A stretch of 64,000 nucleotides of DNA. Origin: Pterobdella sp. o SKG-2022. Taxonomy: Eukaryota > Annelida > Clitellata > Hirudinida > Piscicolidae. Of the stretch, positions 23,201-34,100 are shown piece after piece. The stretch's first letter is position 1, and each line of letters starts with the position of its first letter. A program made the position numbers and the translations under genes. Below the pieces are notes generated by a model. That model made no database searches and had not been told where the DNA came from. It saw nothing but the letters and a program-made list of their open reading frames with translations. The stretch is taken from assembly GCA_964035795.1 (NCBI GenBank), contig OZ038321.1, forward strand, positions 4,320,804 to 4,384,803, read 5' to 3'.

Positions 23201-25913
23201 ATCAACAACATTTTGAAATGAAACACAGTAAGGCATTATAGAAACCCTCATCTCGTCAACATTTGCCTGGAAGTTTCCTACAACATCCGATAATAACCTA
23301 GCGATGGTATTACGAGGTTATTGTGGTAGTATTAAAATGAAGTAGCAACTTATAAAACCTATCAATTGCGCAATCAATTCATCATTTTTATTTATAAAAC
23401 CATCAGCATCATTATATCATAGCTATAATAATCTTAATTTTCATCATTATCTTATTATTATTATTATTATTTATTATTTGTAGGGCGCACAGTTTGCAAA
23501 CTAGGTTTGCTGCAGAGGCGCTGTTCTAATCAGAAGGGCTATGAGAAAGAAATTTGGCTATAAAGATGCGTTTTTAAACGCTTGCGAAAAATTTTAAGAG
23601 AAGGTGAAAGACGGACATTAAGCGGAAGAGAGTTCCATAAGTAAGGGGCGATATGCAAGAAGGAGCGATGTAAGAAAGGTTTAGAAGAGACAGGCTGATG
23701 TAGGCATAAACCAGAGTTGGAAGACCTGAGAGACTCAGGAGTCTGTCTAAAGGAAAGACGGTCATATAAATAAGCCGGCTGATTAAAATATAAGATGTTA
23801 GCCGTGAGCCATAGCAACTTGAACTGGGCTCTTAGTACGACCGGCAGCCAATGGAGGCGATCGAGACAGGTGTGAGATGAAGAATAGTAGTCGGCTTGAA
23901 GAGCGGTTTTAGCAGCGCGATTTTGGAGAGATTGCAACTTAGAAATAAGACAGTTCGGGAGTCGACAAAGAAGAGAGTTACAGTAATCAATCCTTGAAAG
24001 AACTAAAGAGATGATCAGAGCAACGGCAGTGTCAAAGGGTAGGAACTTGCGTGCCTGTCTGATCGCATGGAGATGAAAGTTGGATGATTGTATGATCTGA
24101 GAGACAAAGTGTGTAAAGTTGAGTCTAGAATCAAGAGTTACACCTAGTATCTTCAGTTTGGACGTTACGGAAAGAGTAGTGCCGTCAAAGATTACTTCAG
24201 TGGGAAGATTGGATTTGGAAAGGAGTATGGGACTGCCGACAAACATCACTTCGCTTTTGTTAGGATTCAACATGAGGTGATTGTTAGAAAACCAAAGATT
24301 GAGCTCAGTGATGCATTCAGATATCTTAGTGAGGCTGGGATGAGGATCAAGGTAAGAGGCGCCTGTAAAGAGGGTAATATCATCAGCAAACTGATGATAT
24401 AGAACGTCGTGCTTCTGTATGATCTCGCTAATAGGAGAAGTATAAAGAGAAAAGAGTATGGGCCCAAGAACAGAACCTTGAGGAACACCAAAACGAAGGG
24501 AGACAGGGGTAGAAGAAGAGCAGCTTATCTTAACAAATTGCTTGCGTTCGGAAAGATAGGACTGAAACCAGGATAAAGCAATGCCAGAAATGTGAAAGTA
24601 GTCTTCAAGGATCTTGATCCTATTCATAATCTTCTCAATCATCACCACCCTCCCTAACTTGGTATGTGCCTTGACTGAATTGATGCAATTGTCAGTATTG
24701 AAGATTGCTTTGAGCTTCTCACATTCACTGAAGGTCAATTTGAAAGTTTTCACCATTCCTGTGTGTTAGTGTGGTTTGTTTATGTGTTTGTGTGCTTAGT
24801 GTGGTAAAGTCTTATAATTGTTTGTCTGTTTAATGAGGTGTGTTTTGTATTTTATGTGTTTAGTGTGATCATAGGTGGTTGATTAACGAGTTTTTATTAA
24901 TTTAGTGTGGTTGATTTTTATTTGGTAAGCAATATGGGTTACTGACTTCTCTCCATGGCCTTACCCTTTTTCTACTAAATAAGATTAATGAAACTGAGAC
25001 AACCCTGTCCAGCACACGCTAACATGGAAATGAACATAAAACAATAATGATATAAATACAACAGCAAACCATATCTGCAGAAAAGAGTGAAGACAAATCG
25101 ATCAGCATCCAAATCTAAAGAGATTTTGCATCTGTCAACCAACTTATCAATGTTTGAAACACCTTTAAACACTGTTAAACAAGACTGCATAGGGGTGAAG
25201 TGAGTTGGTGGTGGGAGATATTGGGATGTTAGTGGGTGAGAAGATGAAGTAAACTATGGTGGGTGATGACATTGCAATGATAATAGAGTAGATATGTAGG
25301 ATGGAATTGAGAGATGATATAGATTGTTTGTTTTGAGGTGAATATCATACTGGAAGAGCATGGAATTGTATTTGAAAATAGGAGTTTTTTAGGTGAAGTT
25401 ATAGAGGTTTTGTGTATTATAAAAGCATCTTATTATGGAATGAAATAAAAATTGAATAAATTAATGATAATTTGAAATCACCTTGGTATAAATTTTGCAT
25501 TTGAAATTATTTTGATCTTTTTCATGATTTGATGTTTCATTTTCTACTTCATCTTCACAATTTGGTGATAGTTGGTGTTGGTATTTAAGAAAAAAAGAAT
25601 TTTTGAAAAAAAATGTTGCAAAGGCTGATCTTGTAGAATTGACAGTTTTCACTGCAAGCTGTAATCATAAGTCTATAAAATGGAAGTAGAAAAAAGAATA
25701 AATAATTCAACTCACGCCATCTTCTGCGGCTTCAAAATATATTTCATCTCCAATTTTTGATAAAGCATGAATGGCTTTAGCAAATACTATAATTATTAAT
25801 GTTTTGCATTACTTATTTATGTTCATTGGCAAACTAAAAAGCTATTTTAGAATAATTTTAAAAAATTTAAGTAACAAACTCTTGATATTCGTTCCTGGTA
25901 TGATACACAGCAT
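20258..25913 (-). CDS. RAD9: RAD9 checkpoint clamp subunit (9-1-1 complex)
   Basis: Twelve phase-consistent exons: 25880-25913, 25716-25786, 25482-25658, 25070-25184, 24659-24758, 23191-23297, 22718-22762, 22422-22486, 22173-22237, 21656-21745, 20696-21152, 20258-20341 (1410 nt, 469 aa). The start gives MLCIIPGTNIK, matching the human RAD9A N-terminus. Further matches are FAKAIHALSKIGDEIYFE, LAVKTVNSTRSAFATFF, FKCKIYTKSCLTVF, KTFKLTFSECEKLKAIF, ANVDEMRVSIM, TTSVFCLKEFR, ELANPEVSLYAKEAGKPI and CQLVLATVSSEHLNATR, together the two PCNA-like domains (about residues 1-290). Exon 11 is an Asn/Asp/Ser-rich disordered tail. The end, SPPNKKVRSIFSG and then ASDSESE, matches the human PPPKKFRSLFFGS...DSEGEG tail; the terminal acidic Ser motif corresponds to the TopBP1-binding phosphosite. 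It clamps DNA with RAD1-HUS1 in the ATR pathway (family knowledge). A LINE lies in intron 5. Confidence 0.94.
21418..21490. repeat. Dispersed repeat with GCGCAATT core, copy 1
   Basis: Contains AGCGCCCTGTCAAACCAAGC, ATTGCGCAACCGAAACCCC and ACGATCAAATGGTCGA. The same blocks recur in reverse orientation at 62900-62972, and fragments at 56270-56300 and 23365-23385. Probably a short mobile element. Confidence 0.7.
23455..24645 (-). mobile_element. 5'-truncated L2/CR1-like LINE in RAD9 intron 5
   Basis: One uninterrupted minus frame gives the C-terminal part of a CR1/L2-type reverse transcriptase: ISGIALSWFQSYLSERKQF, RFGVPQGSVLGPILFSLYT, YHQFADDITLFTG with the FADD catalytic pair, LMLNPNKSEVMF, SKLKILGVTLDSRLNF, LVLSRIDYCNSLLCRLP, LQSLQNRAAKTAL, DRLHWLPVVLRAQFKLLWL, ending LYSQISFS (stop at 23539). 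The endonuclease and RT motifs before 'ISG' are missing, so it is dead as an autonomous element. A 3' end with GTGCGCCCTAC followed by an (AAT)n tail (23455-23480) is typical of L2/CR1 insertions. The frame is continuous with RAD9 exon 5 (see findings). Confidence 0.92.
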
Positions 25914-26587
25914 ATTATAACATAATTTACAGATTATAAAACCTTCGCGCAAATATTTTCAATTATTTCGATTCACTTTTACCTTTATAATATTAAAAAA
26001 ATTAAAAACCAATTTAATGGAAAAATATAAATTTAAACTAAGAATTTCAATTTTATTTTTTAGAGTTTTAAATTCTCGGATAAATCACACAGACTGTTTG
26101 CTTTTTAAACCCATCAATACAACACAAAACGTGGAACCAAAATTTGGTCTAATGGCGAGAATCTAGAAATAAAAATGAAAACACAAATTCATAAAAAAAT
26201 ATCAAGACTACAAAGTTCCAACTCTAAACGCAGTTGGCAAGCGTTTATTGAGATTCGTTTGCATGGGCAATCATGTGTACGCAACAACAGCCCGTCTTCA
26301 AGGATCACATCCACGTGGTGTCAAACATCTCGAAGAATTTCATAATCTAGAAACTGAAACAATGTTTTTAAAAAAATACTTCCATAGTTGCACAACGTCA
26401 TCAACAACAATCTTTTCCTGTTCGTTTTCATACTTTTGAAATATGCAGTGAACAAAATCTTGATAATTAATTTATTTTAAAAAATTTAACTGAAAAGAAT
26501 AGTGAAGCAAATTTCTATATTATTTAACATAGATATACAAAACATGATAGGTAAAAATTATCGAGTATCTCATTGGAAAACTATATT
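25914..26587. other. Intergenic region between AQP11-like gene and RAD9
   Basis: Contains a stretch near 26220-26440 with an open plus frame of 63 codons that I do not recognise. No splice signals tie it to a gene. RAD9 promoter and 5' UTR presumably lie here. Confidence 0.4.
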
Positions 26588-28774
26588 CTATTCTTGTAAT
26601 AATGTTTCATAATCAATTAGTGTTTCTTGTAGATTGTTCTTTATTTCCTGTTTTGCCTGATTCACCCACATTTCAGCTGAAGATAATCGTCCTTTAATTT
26701 TTTTGAGGTAAAAGTCTAGAGGTTTTTTTTCATTTTCTTCACTTTCTTCCTTCTGAACAGCAGAACAATGAACAGAACCAAATGATTCCCTGCTTTGAGT
26801 ATCACTAGAATCTTTAGAACACTTTGCACCAGTTTCGTTGTGAGACTTTTGTGCTTTTGAGTTCCTATAGTGACAACAATTTCCATAATAAGATTTTGGT
26901 ATAAAACTATTGTTTTCTGTTGTTTGGTACCTAGAAAATGGTAAAGAGGTTTTATAGCCTTCAGGCAAATATTGGGTTTTGTGCCTTTTTCTACAGTGGG
27001 AGTCTGAGCATCGGACTAGCTTCTCGAGGTGGGGATACAAGATGCTCATATCTGATGAATGGGCTTCCAGGTCGATTTTTTGCATGTTTTTGTCCAATAT
27101 TTTTTGAAGGCTTCTAGTACTGTTCAAAGAGTTCTGTCTCATGAAATGACACAAGGCATTTTCATGATTCAGCTTTTCATTATCACGAGGGAATCTTTTC
27201 ATGTTGCACTCATCTTTCTTTTTTTTTATTTCACCATCACTATTTTCGAAATTAATACTTTTATCTTTGTAATCGTTATCCCCTCTACACTCAAAACTAT
27301 CATTCTTTTTACGTAAACTGCCGCAACTTTCTTCACGCGAATCAAAGATTGCTTCCCTACAAGATTTGTTGTTGATGGTAGACGTATTCAGCTTCGAATA
27401 AACAGCGACTTCTAAAAATTTCGCCCCCAACAAGCATCCGAACATATGAACAACTAGCCATTTAGAAGTGCCAAACTCATTATGGCATCGAGTGATTAAG
27501 CTCAAAGCAAACACTGGCAAGAAATGAACGTATTTCGGCTCAAAACCTATAAAAAAAATTATTTTTGAATTTAAAACACATGAAATGAGAATTCAAGTTT
27601 CATAAAGCAATATTTTAATTAGAATTAAAGAATCAAAGCGAAATATCCTATATATTAATAAATTTATTTAAAAAATAGAATCCAAAATATACCTAGTGCT
27701 GCTTGAAAAGAGAGGCCAAGAAGACGTAGTATGCAAGACAGAGCCACAACTGATATTCTTTTGCATGAGTTTTCAATCAAAAAGACCAACAGGCAAAGGA
27801 AAATAGCACTGATGAATTCCAAAATTAACGTGTTGAGATAGTGTTCAATTTGCACGTTCGTACCGCCAAATTCACACATGTAGCAGTTCAAGCACTCTTG
27901 GTCGTATGACTCAATGATGAACTTGTTAATGAGGGCCTTCAACATTTGTTAGTGTTTAATTTTCAAATTTTTTATATTTAATTTAAAATTTTGAGTTTTT
28001 AAATTTAGTTTTTGGTACAACTAATACGATTTATGCAGTTTTAACTCTTGACGGTTAAAGAAAAAGTAATTTTGATCACACTTACAAATTGATACGAAAC
28101 TTATATATCGAATCTACATAATCAAGTGAAGTATTCAAACATACACCCCTCAACATATATTTACATATAACCTTCACAGTATATTCAATACAAAACAGTT
28201 CATTTAAATTTTTGATGAATTCCAGTGTATTTTTAAATATAAACCTTACCTCATAGAGAGGTTTATAGCATAACACACTCATGAAGACTTGGAAAATTAA
28301 ATACATAACATTGATGCTGATGACTTTTGCCCGGGAAGACCAGTTCTGATTGAAGATGAAGAAAGGTACGTTAAGGTTGTTGTTTCTAGAGCATTTTGTG
28401 GGTGCTGGTGTGGGCAAAAGAGTGAAGTAAAACTGTTTATTGAATTTTGAGCAATCGTGCCCAAAACAGTATAAAAAACAGTAAATTAAATTCAAGATCG
28501 TGAATAATTTGATATTAATTTTGAAGTAAAAATAAGAGAGGGTTAGACTGGTAACAAACACATCGAATTTTAATAACGTATATATTATCCACTCAAAAAG
28601 ACAGCAGGCAAAATTTCCAAAGGTTTTGTACAAAGCTGGTTGAGTCATAAGGAATAGCATTATGAGGATTCTTATGAATATGAATGTAGAAAAATTGATT
28701 ATGAGGATGTTGATGTCTGGGGAAGAGATGAAAGATGTCAACTCTCTTAATGTTTGCATCATACATAATGTCAT
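26588..28774 (-). CDS. AQP11/12-like 'unorthodox' aquaporin with long cytoplasmic tail
   Basis: Three exons: 28250-28774, 27693-27936, 26588-27546 (phases 0 and 1; 1728 nt, 575 aa). Excellent donors (GAG|GTAAGG) and acceptors support the model; ATG at 28774. Exon 1 has several hydrophobic helices (about residues 22-110) and a Cys-rich loop. Exons 2 and 3 align without large gaps to the C-terminal half of AQP11: LNTLILEFISAIFLCLLVFL, CKRISVVALSCILRLLG, then HFLPVFALSL and WLVVHMFGCLLGAKFLEVAVY against AQP11 FNPALALSL...VYWLAPSLGIL. The second NPA box is Leu266-Pro267-Val268; no first NPA box is evident. After the last helix (about residue 304) comes a hydrophilic tail of about 270 residues rich in Asn, Ser, Glu and Lys. 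AQP11/12 proteins are intracellular-membrane channels. If not an aquaporin, it is an unknown multipass protein. Confidence 0.6.
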
Positions 28775-30054
28775 AGTTACTTCAAAGACTTTTCAATCTA
28801 ATAATAGATTTTCAATAATACGTAGTTTTCGTTTTGAAAAAAGTTTCATTTTAATCAAAAAGGTATTTGCTGAAGAACTAAAAGCAAATATGAACTATCG
28901 AAAGATGAAGAAATTTGTTGTTTAGGTGTTTGACTTGAATTTGTTTACAAACATCCCAACGTCATTATTTTATTTTATTCTACAGCGTAGTTAATTTCAT
29001 TTAGATGGCTTAGAAATCTTACTTCTGAAACAAAATCATTGCTTACGAATTTTGAAAAAAAGTTTTATTTATCAATAGGAAGGTACTTTTATATCGAATG
29101 AAAGGAATCGTCTTCTCGAAATATAATTGACGTTTTAGACTGAACAACGTTAACATAAGTCCAATAGTATTATTGGAAATTAAAGCTTTCAATAATGTAT
29201 AATAACGGAAAGCTTTGTACATTTTTACAGATAAACTTGTTTATTGCGTTTGTTAGTTTTTATTAACATTTGGCTTTTTTAGACTTTACCCTTGATATTA
29301 AATAAAGAAAGCTTCATATACATACAATTCTTTTACTCATACACTATTCAAAAACTCTTGACCAGAAATTATCTCAAAACCTATATGCATTGTGCCAGTA
29401 TTAGCAAAAAAGCTCTTTTTGACCATTTTCGGCACAAGCTGTTTACTCTATACGGTTTTATTTGTGATCATAGTGTCACTTTGATCGTAACAACTGGCCC
29501 AAGTCTATGGGTTTCTATCATATGTATAGTGGGTTTTTATCTGTGTTTTGATATAACTCTCTAGTCGGAAAGTTTTATGCTTGAAACAAAACATTTGGAA
29601 TATCATTTATAAACATTTTCTATCTAGAAATACTATTTTATTTAAAAATTACTGTTTATAAGCTTCAATGATTTGTTTTAATTAACTGACAAAGCATTTT
29701 AGAATGTTTTATTCTTCAGAAAACAGTTCAACTAGTAAGCGTGCTTGGAAAAAATGAAGGATTATCCAAAGAAATCATACCACCTTCCTAAAAAAAGGTG
29801 GAAATACATTATAACGGTCAAGTGTAAATTATATTGAGATTTATATAACGGATCGCAAATCAATTGCTTCAGATTAAATTTGAATCAAAAACCCTGTGAA
29901 ACAGGTGCTTATGGTTGGTTCTACACAGTATTAAATCAAGTGAATTCATGTCATTAGACTAGAATATATTCGACCCACTATTTATAACAATTCAATAGTT
30001 GGCAATGACATTCGATAATGATACTAGTTATAAAAGCTTTCTATTTGTATTAAG
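28775..30054. other. Intergenic region, no gene recognised
   Basis: AT-rich. Two open plus frames (28662-28925, 29292-29564) have no recognisable similarity, signal peptide or splice context. Near 29895-29925 a segment resembles the tail of the tRNA-derived repeats seen at 36190 and 38645 (shares ACAGGTGCTTA). Confidence 0.4.
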
Positions 30055-30779
30055 TCATTTTAAGGTAAATTCCAATGATTGATTTAAAGAATTTGAAAAA
30101 TTAAGCATTTTACTTGGTTTTTCTGTTGTTTCTTCAACAGGTTTTTCTGTATCTGATACTGGAACCTTAAAGGGGTTTTCAGCTGCTTCTCCTGATCCTT
30201 CCTTTCCTTCACCTACCTCTCCGTCAACATCTGGTGTAACCTCTCCGTCAACATCTGGTGTAACCTTTTCTTCGTTATCTTTGTCTTTTTGCCCATTTTC
30301 AGTTACTGGTGGAACAGAAGTATCTGTGTCTTTTGGCTTAGTGTCAATACCTAAATCCTTCAACACGTCTTCGGGTATTCCTTCGTCTACATCGTTTCCT
30401 TTAACGGGTTTGTCCTTTTCTATTACATTGAAATTCCCTTCACCTACTCTCAAGTGAGCTACAATTTCTAAAATGAAAATAAAAGTATAAATTATAACTG
30501 ATTTTTTTTCATTCGAAAGAATAGAAAATGTTTTTAATTTTCAGTTAATGAGTAAAGGTAGAAAAATAGATATTAATAATATTTTAAACTTGTATTAGGA
30601 GCAACTGCTATTGTTTTAGCTTCTTGCCCGACTTTTGAAAAATTTTATTAAAAATTTAGTTATTTATTTTAAAGTTTATTTATTACAAATAAATAGTATT
30701 CAAACTCACATAAAGAAACCTTTATAGGGGTTGATCCCACAATGGAAAACAAACTTAGACAGACTACTAAAAGCTTCAT
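30055..30779 (-). CDS. Secreted acidic protein A of the cluster
   Basis: Proposed exons 30710-30779 (70 nt), 30590-30631 (42 nt) and 30055-30467, all joined in phase 1 (525 nt, 174 aa). Exon 1 encodes a signal peptide, MKLLVVCLSLFSIVG, and has exactly the length and phase of exon 1 of the plus-strand family member at 36881. The small exon is needed because a direct join of exons 1 and 3 would create a stop codon. The last exon has two copies of the heptad TPDVDGE and many Asp, Glu, Lys, Pro and Thr residues, ending LNFSNSLNQSLEFTLK. It lacks the Tyr-rich end of its neighbours. TATATAAAG at about 30829-30837 gives a TATA box some 50 nt above the ATG. Function unknown. The small exon is the weakest point. 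Confidence 0.55.
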
Positions 30780-31110
30780 ATTTTCGCCGGAAAACGATAT
30801 AAACAAAAATGGGGAAAAGTTCTTTAGAATCTTTATATACAATAACTATACAATGATGTTATTACTAAAGAAATAATTGATTCTAAGTTGGATATGACCG
30901 AGCATAAATCGAAGCGAGTCATCGGGAACTTTCAATTAAAAAACGGTCACGAACTATTTTGATTAAATGCATTTACTTCTTACTATGATTTTTCAGTATG
31001 AGTTTCGTTGAAGTACGAGAAATCAAGTTTAATAGATAGTTTTATTTTTTTGCCAAAAATACAAAAGCTAATGGCTAATTTTATTTGATTTAAAATCTTT
31101 GGAAGTAGAA

Positions 31111-34100
31111 TTAATCATAGTATTGATCATAGTTTTTAGAGTGGTAATCTTCAAGGTCTTGTGCTGCAAAATAGAAAATTTATTGAATAAATTGAAAAAA
31201 TTAAAATTTTTTTTAGATAAAACATTTAATTTAGTTAAAAAAATTTCGTAAATTAAATTCAAATTTATAGCACGAACTTTAAGTTTAAAAAAACATTTAA
31301 AGTTTCTAAAAAACTATAAAAAAAATTATTTTAACCTGAATTTTTGAAAGCCCCACCGTAATCCTTGTTGTTGTTCATCAAATTATAATAATAAGAATAA
31401 TAATCATCATTTTCTTTTTTTCTCCTTCTTTCTTCATCTTCTTTCTTGTTATTTTCTGCTTCTTCTTTTTTTTTTTTTTCATCTTCTCTTTTTTTTGACT
31501 CTTTTTTTTCTTTTCTTTTTCTTTCTTCTTCTTGTTTATTCTTTTTTTCTTCTTCTTTTTTTTCTTTTTCTTCTTTTTCTTTTTTTTTTTCTTCTTCTTT
31601 TTCTTCTTCTTCATCTTCAAAAAAATCTTTTACACCTTCTGTTTCTCCTCCATTGTTATCCTTTTTGGGTGTCTTTTCATTAGGACCCTTCAGACCATTG
31701 TTTGCTTCTTTATCTACAGTTTCTTCTGTTTCTTTTCCAGTTGTTGGAACAGTTTCTTCTTTTGTAGTTGTTGTACCACCTTTTTCCTCATTTTTCGTTT
31801 TTTTATTAAGGTCTTGTTCTTCTTCCTCTTCCTCTTCTTCTTCCTCTTCTTCTTCCTCTTCCTCTTCAAAAAAATCTTTTTCACCTTCTGTTTCTCCTCC
31901 ATTGTTATCTTTTTTGGGTGTCTTTTCATTAGGACCCTTCAGACCATTGTTTGCTTCTTTATCTACAGTTTCTTCCGTTTTTTTTCCAGTTGTTGGAACA
32001 GTTTCTTCTTTTGTAGTTGTTGTACCACCTTTTTCCTCATTTTTCGTTTTTTTATTAAGGTCTTGTTCTTCTTCCTCTTCCTCTTCTTCTTCCTCTTCTT
32101 CTTTTTTTTCTTTTTCTTCTTTTTCTTCTTTTTCTTCTTTTTCTTCTTCTTCATCTTCAAAAAAATCTTTTTCACCTTCTGTTTCTCCTCCATTGTTATC
32201 TTTTTTGGGTGTCTTTTCATTAGGACCATTCAGACCATTGTTTGCTTCTTTATCTACAGTTTTTTCTGTTTTTTTTCCAGTTGTTGGAACAGTTTCTTCT
32301 GTTTTTTGTCCAGTTGTTGGAACAGTTTCTTCTTTTGTAGTTGTTGTACCACCTTTTTCCTCATTTTTAGTTTTTTTATTAAGGTCTTGTTCTTCTTTCT
32401 CTTCCTCTTCTTCTTCCTCTTTTTCTTCCTTTTCTTCCTTTTCATCTTTTGTTTTTCCTCCATTGTTATCTTTTTCGGGTATTTTTCCATTGGAACCATT
32501 CAGATCATTGCTTGTATCTTTATTTACAGTTTCTCCTGTTTCTTTCCCAGTTGATGAAACTTTTCCTTCCGTTGTAGTTGTTTTGCCATCTTCTCTTTCA
32601 TCTTTAGTTTTTTTATTAAGATCTATTTCTTCTTTCTCTTCTTCTTCTTCTTCTTCTTTTTTTTCTTCTTCCTTTTCTTCTTCTTTTCTGTCAGTATCTG
32701 TTTTTTCTGTAGGCTCAACAGTTTTTTCTTCAGATATTACCTTGTTATTTTCCCTTTCATCATTTTTTTCAGTTTCACTTTCAGGAGTTTGAACCACCCC
32801 TTCATCAAGGCCTTTAACATCTTTTGCTTCTGCTGAACCTTCTCCAGAACCCTCTGATGTATGTGAAGGGTTTTTCTCGTCAGTAGAATCGTTTCCTTTT
32901 TCGCCATCATTTGAAGTCAGTTTTTTTTCTGTCACTTTTGGCCTTTTTGGATATCCAGCGTTTTTGTTTTCAATATCTTTTTCAGCACCAACGTCATTTG
33001 AAGATTCTTCTTTTGAACCAGTCTCGCTTGGTACTTTACCTCCATCAGAAGTCAATACTTTGCCCTTTTCGCCAGCTTCAACACCATTCGAACCTTTTGC
33101 TGTTTCAGGATTTTCACTTGTTTCTGGTTGCCCATCTTTTGACGTATCAAGGCTGCTACCCTCTTTTGTTACTGTGGTTTTTGAATCTTGGTCGCTGTTT
33201 TGCTTGTCTTCAGATAAACTTTGTTGAGTTGAATCAGTTTCAGATGTTCTAGGATCATCCAAATTTTTATCATCTTTTGATGGTGGTTCTCCTTCTTCAG
33301 TTCTTTCGACAGAGTTTACTTGGGGTTGAAGAATAGTTCTAGAAATATATTTCGAATAATCAAATCTTATAAATATTAACGTAAAATAGCCGAAAATCAA
33401 TATAATAGAAACAAACACTAGGGTTTATTGAGAAAAGCTTCGTGTATTAAGTTTCTCAATAAACCTTAGTGTTTGTTTCTATTATACTTATAAATATTAG
33501 CAAAAATTTTTATTAGTTTCTTTTTTTAGTTATTTTTAGTAATTGTATAAACCTGCAAGATCATTTGAATCTTCTGGCTTCGGAGTATTTTCTTGGTCTG
33601 TGGGTTCTTTTTTCTCTTCTTTTTCTTCTTGCTTTTCTTCTTTTCTTACTTCTCCCTCTTTTTCCTCTGTCTTTCCTTTTTCTTCTTTGGCCACTTTTTC
33701 TTTTACATCTTCTTCTTCTTCTTCTTCTTCTTCTTTTTCTTCTTCTTTTTTTTCTTCTTCTTTTTTTTCTTCTTCTTTTTTTTCTTCTTCGCCTAATTGT
33801 TTTGTTGTTGAATCTTCTTTTGTCATAAGATCATTAGGCGAACCTTCGCCATCTTTTATAACAACGATTTCTGGTTCACCACTGGGTAGTTTTCCAGATA
33901 CATCTTTTTCAGGTTTTACTCCATCTTCTCCACCTTCTTTTTCCGGTTTACCACTGAACTCATCCAACGTAGTCTTTGTATCTGAATCTTGTTCTCCAGG
34001 TGAGATTACTAGTGGTTTATGAGTATTTATTAATTAAATACAGTAACATGAAAAATGGTAATATAGAACTAAAAAATTTGAAAAAAATTTATTAACACTC

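Noticed and set aside
31446..33252. Long plus-strand ORFs (Ser/Phe-rich) opposite acidic gene C
   Set aside because: Antisense shadows of GAA/GAG-rich coding sequence; the minus strand has signal peptide, phase-matched splice sites, TATA box and poly(A) signal.
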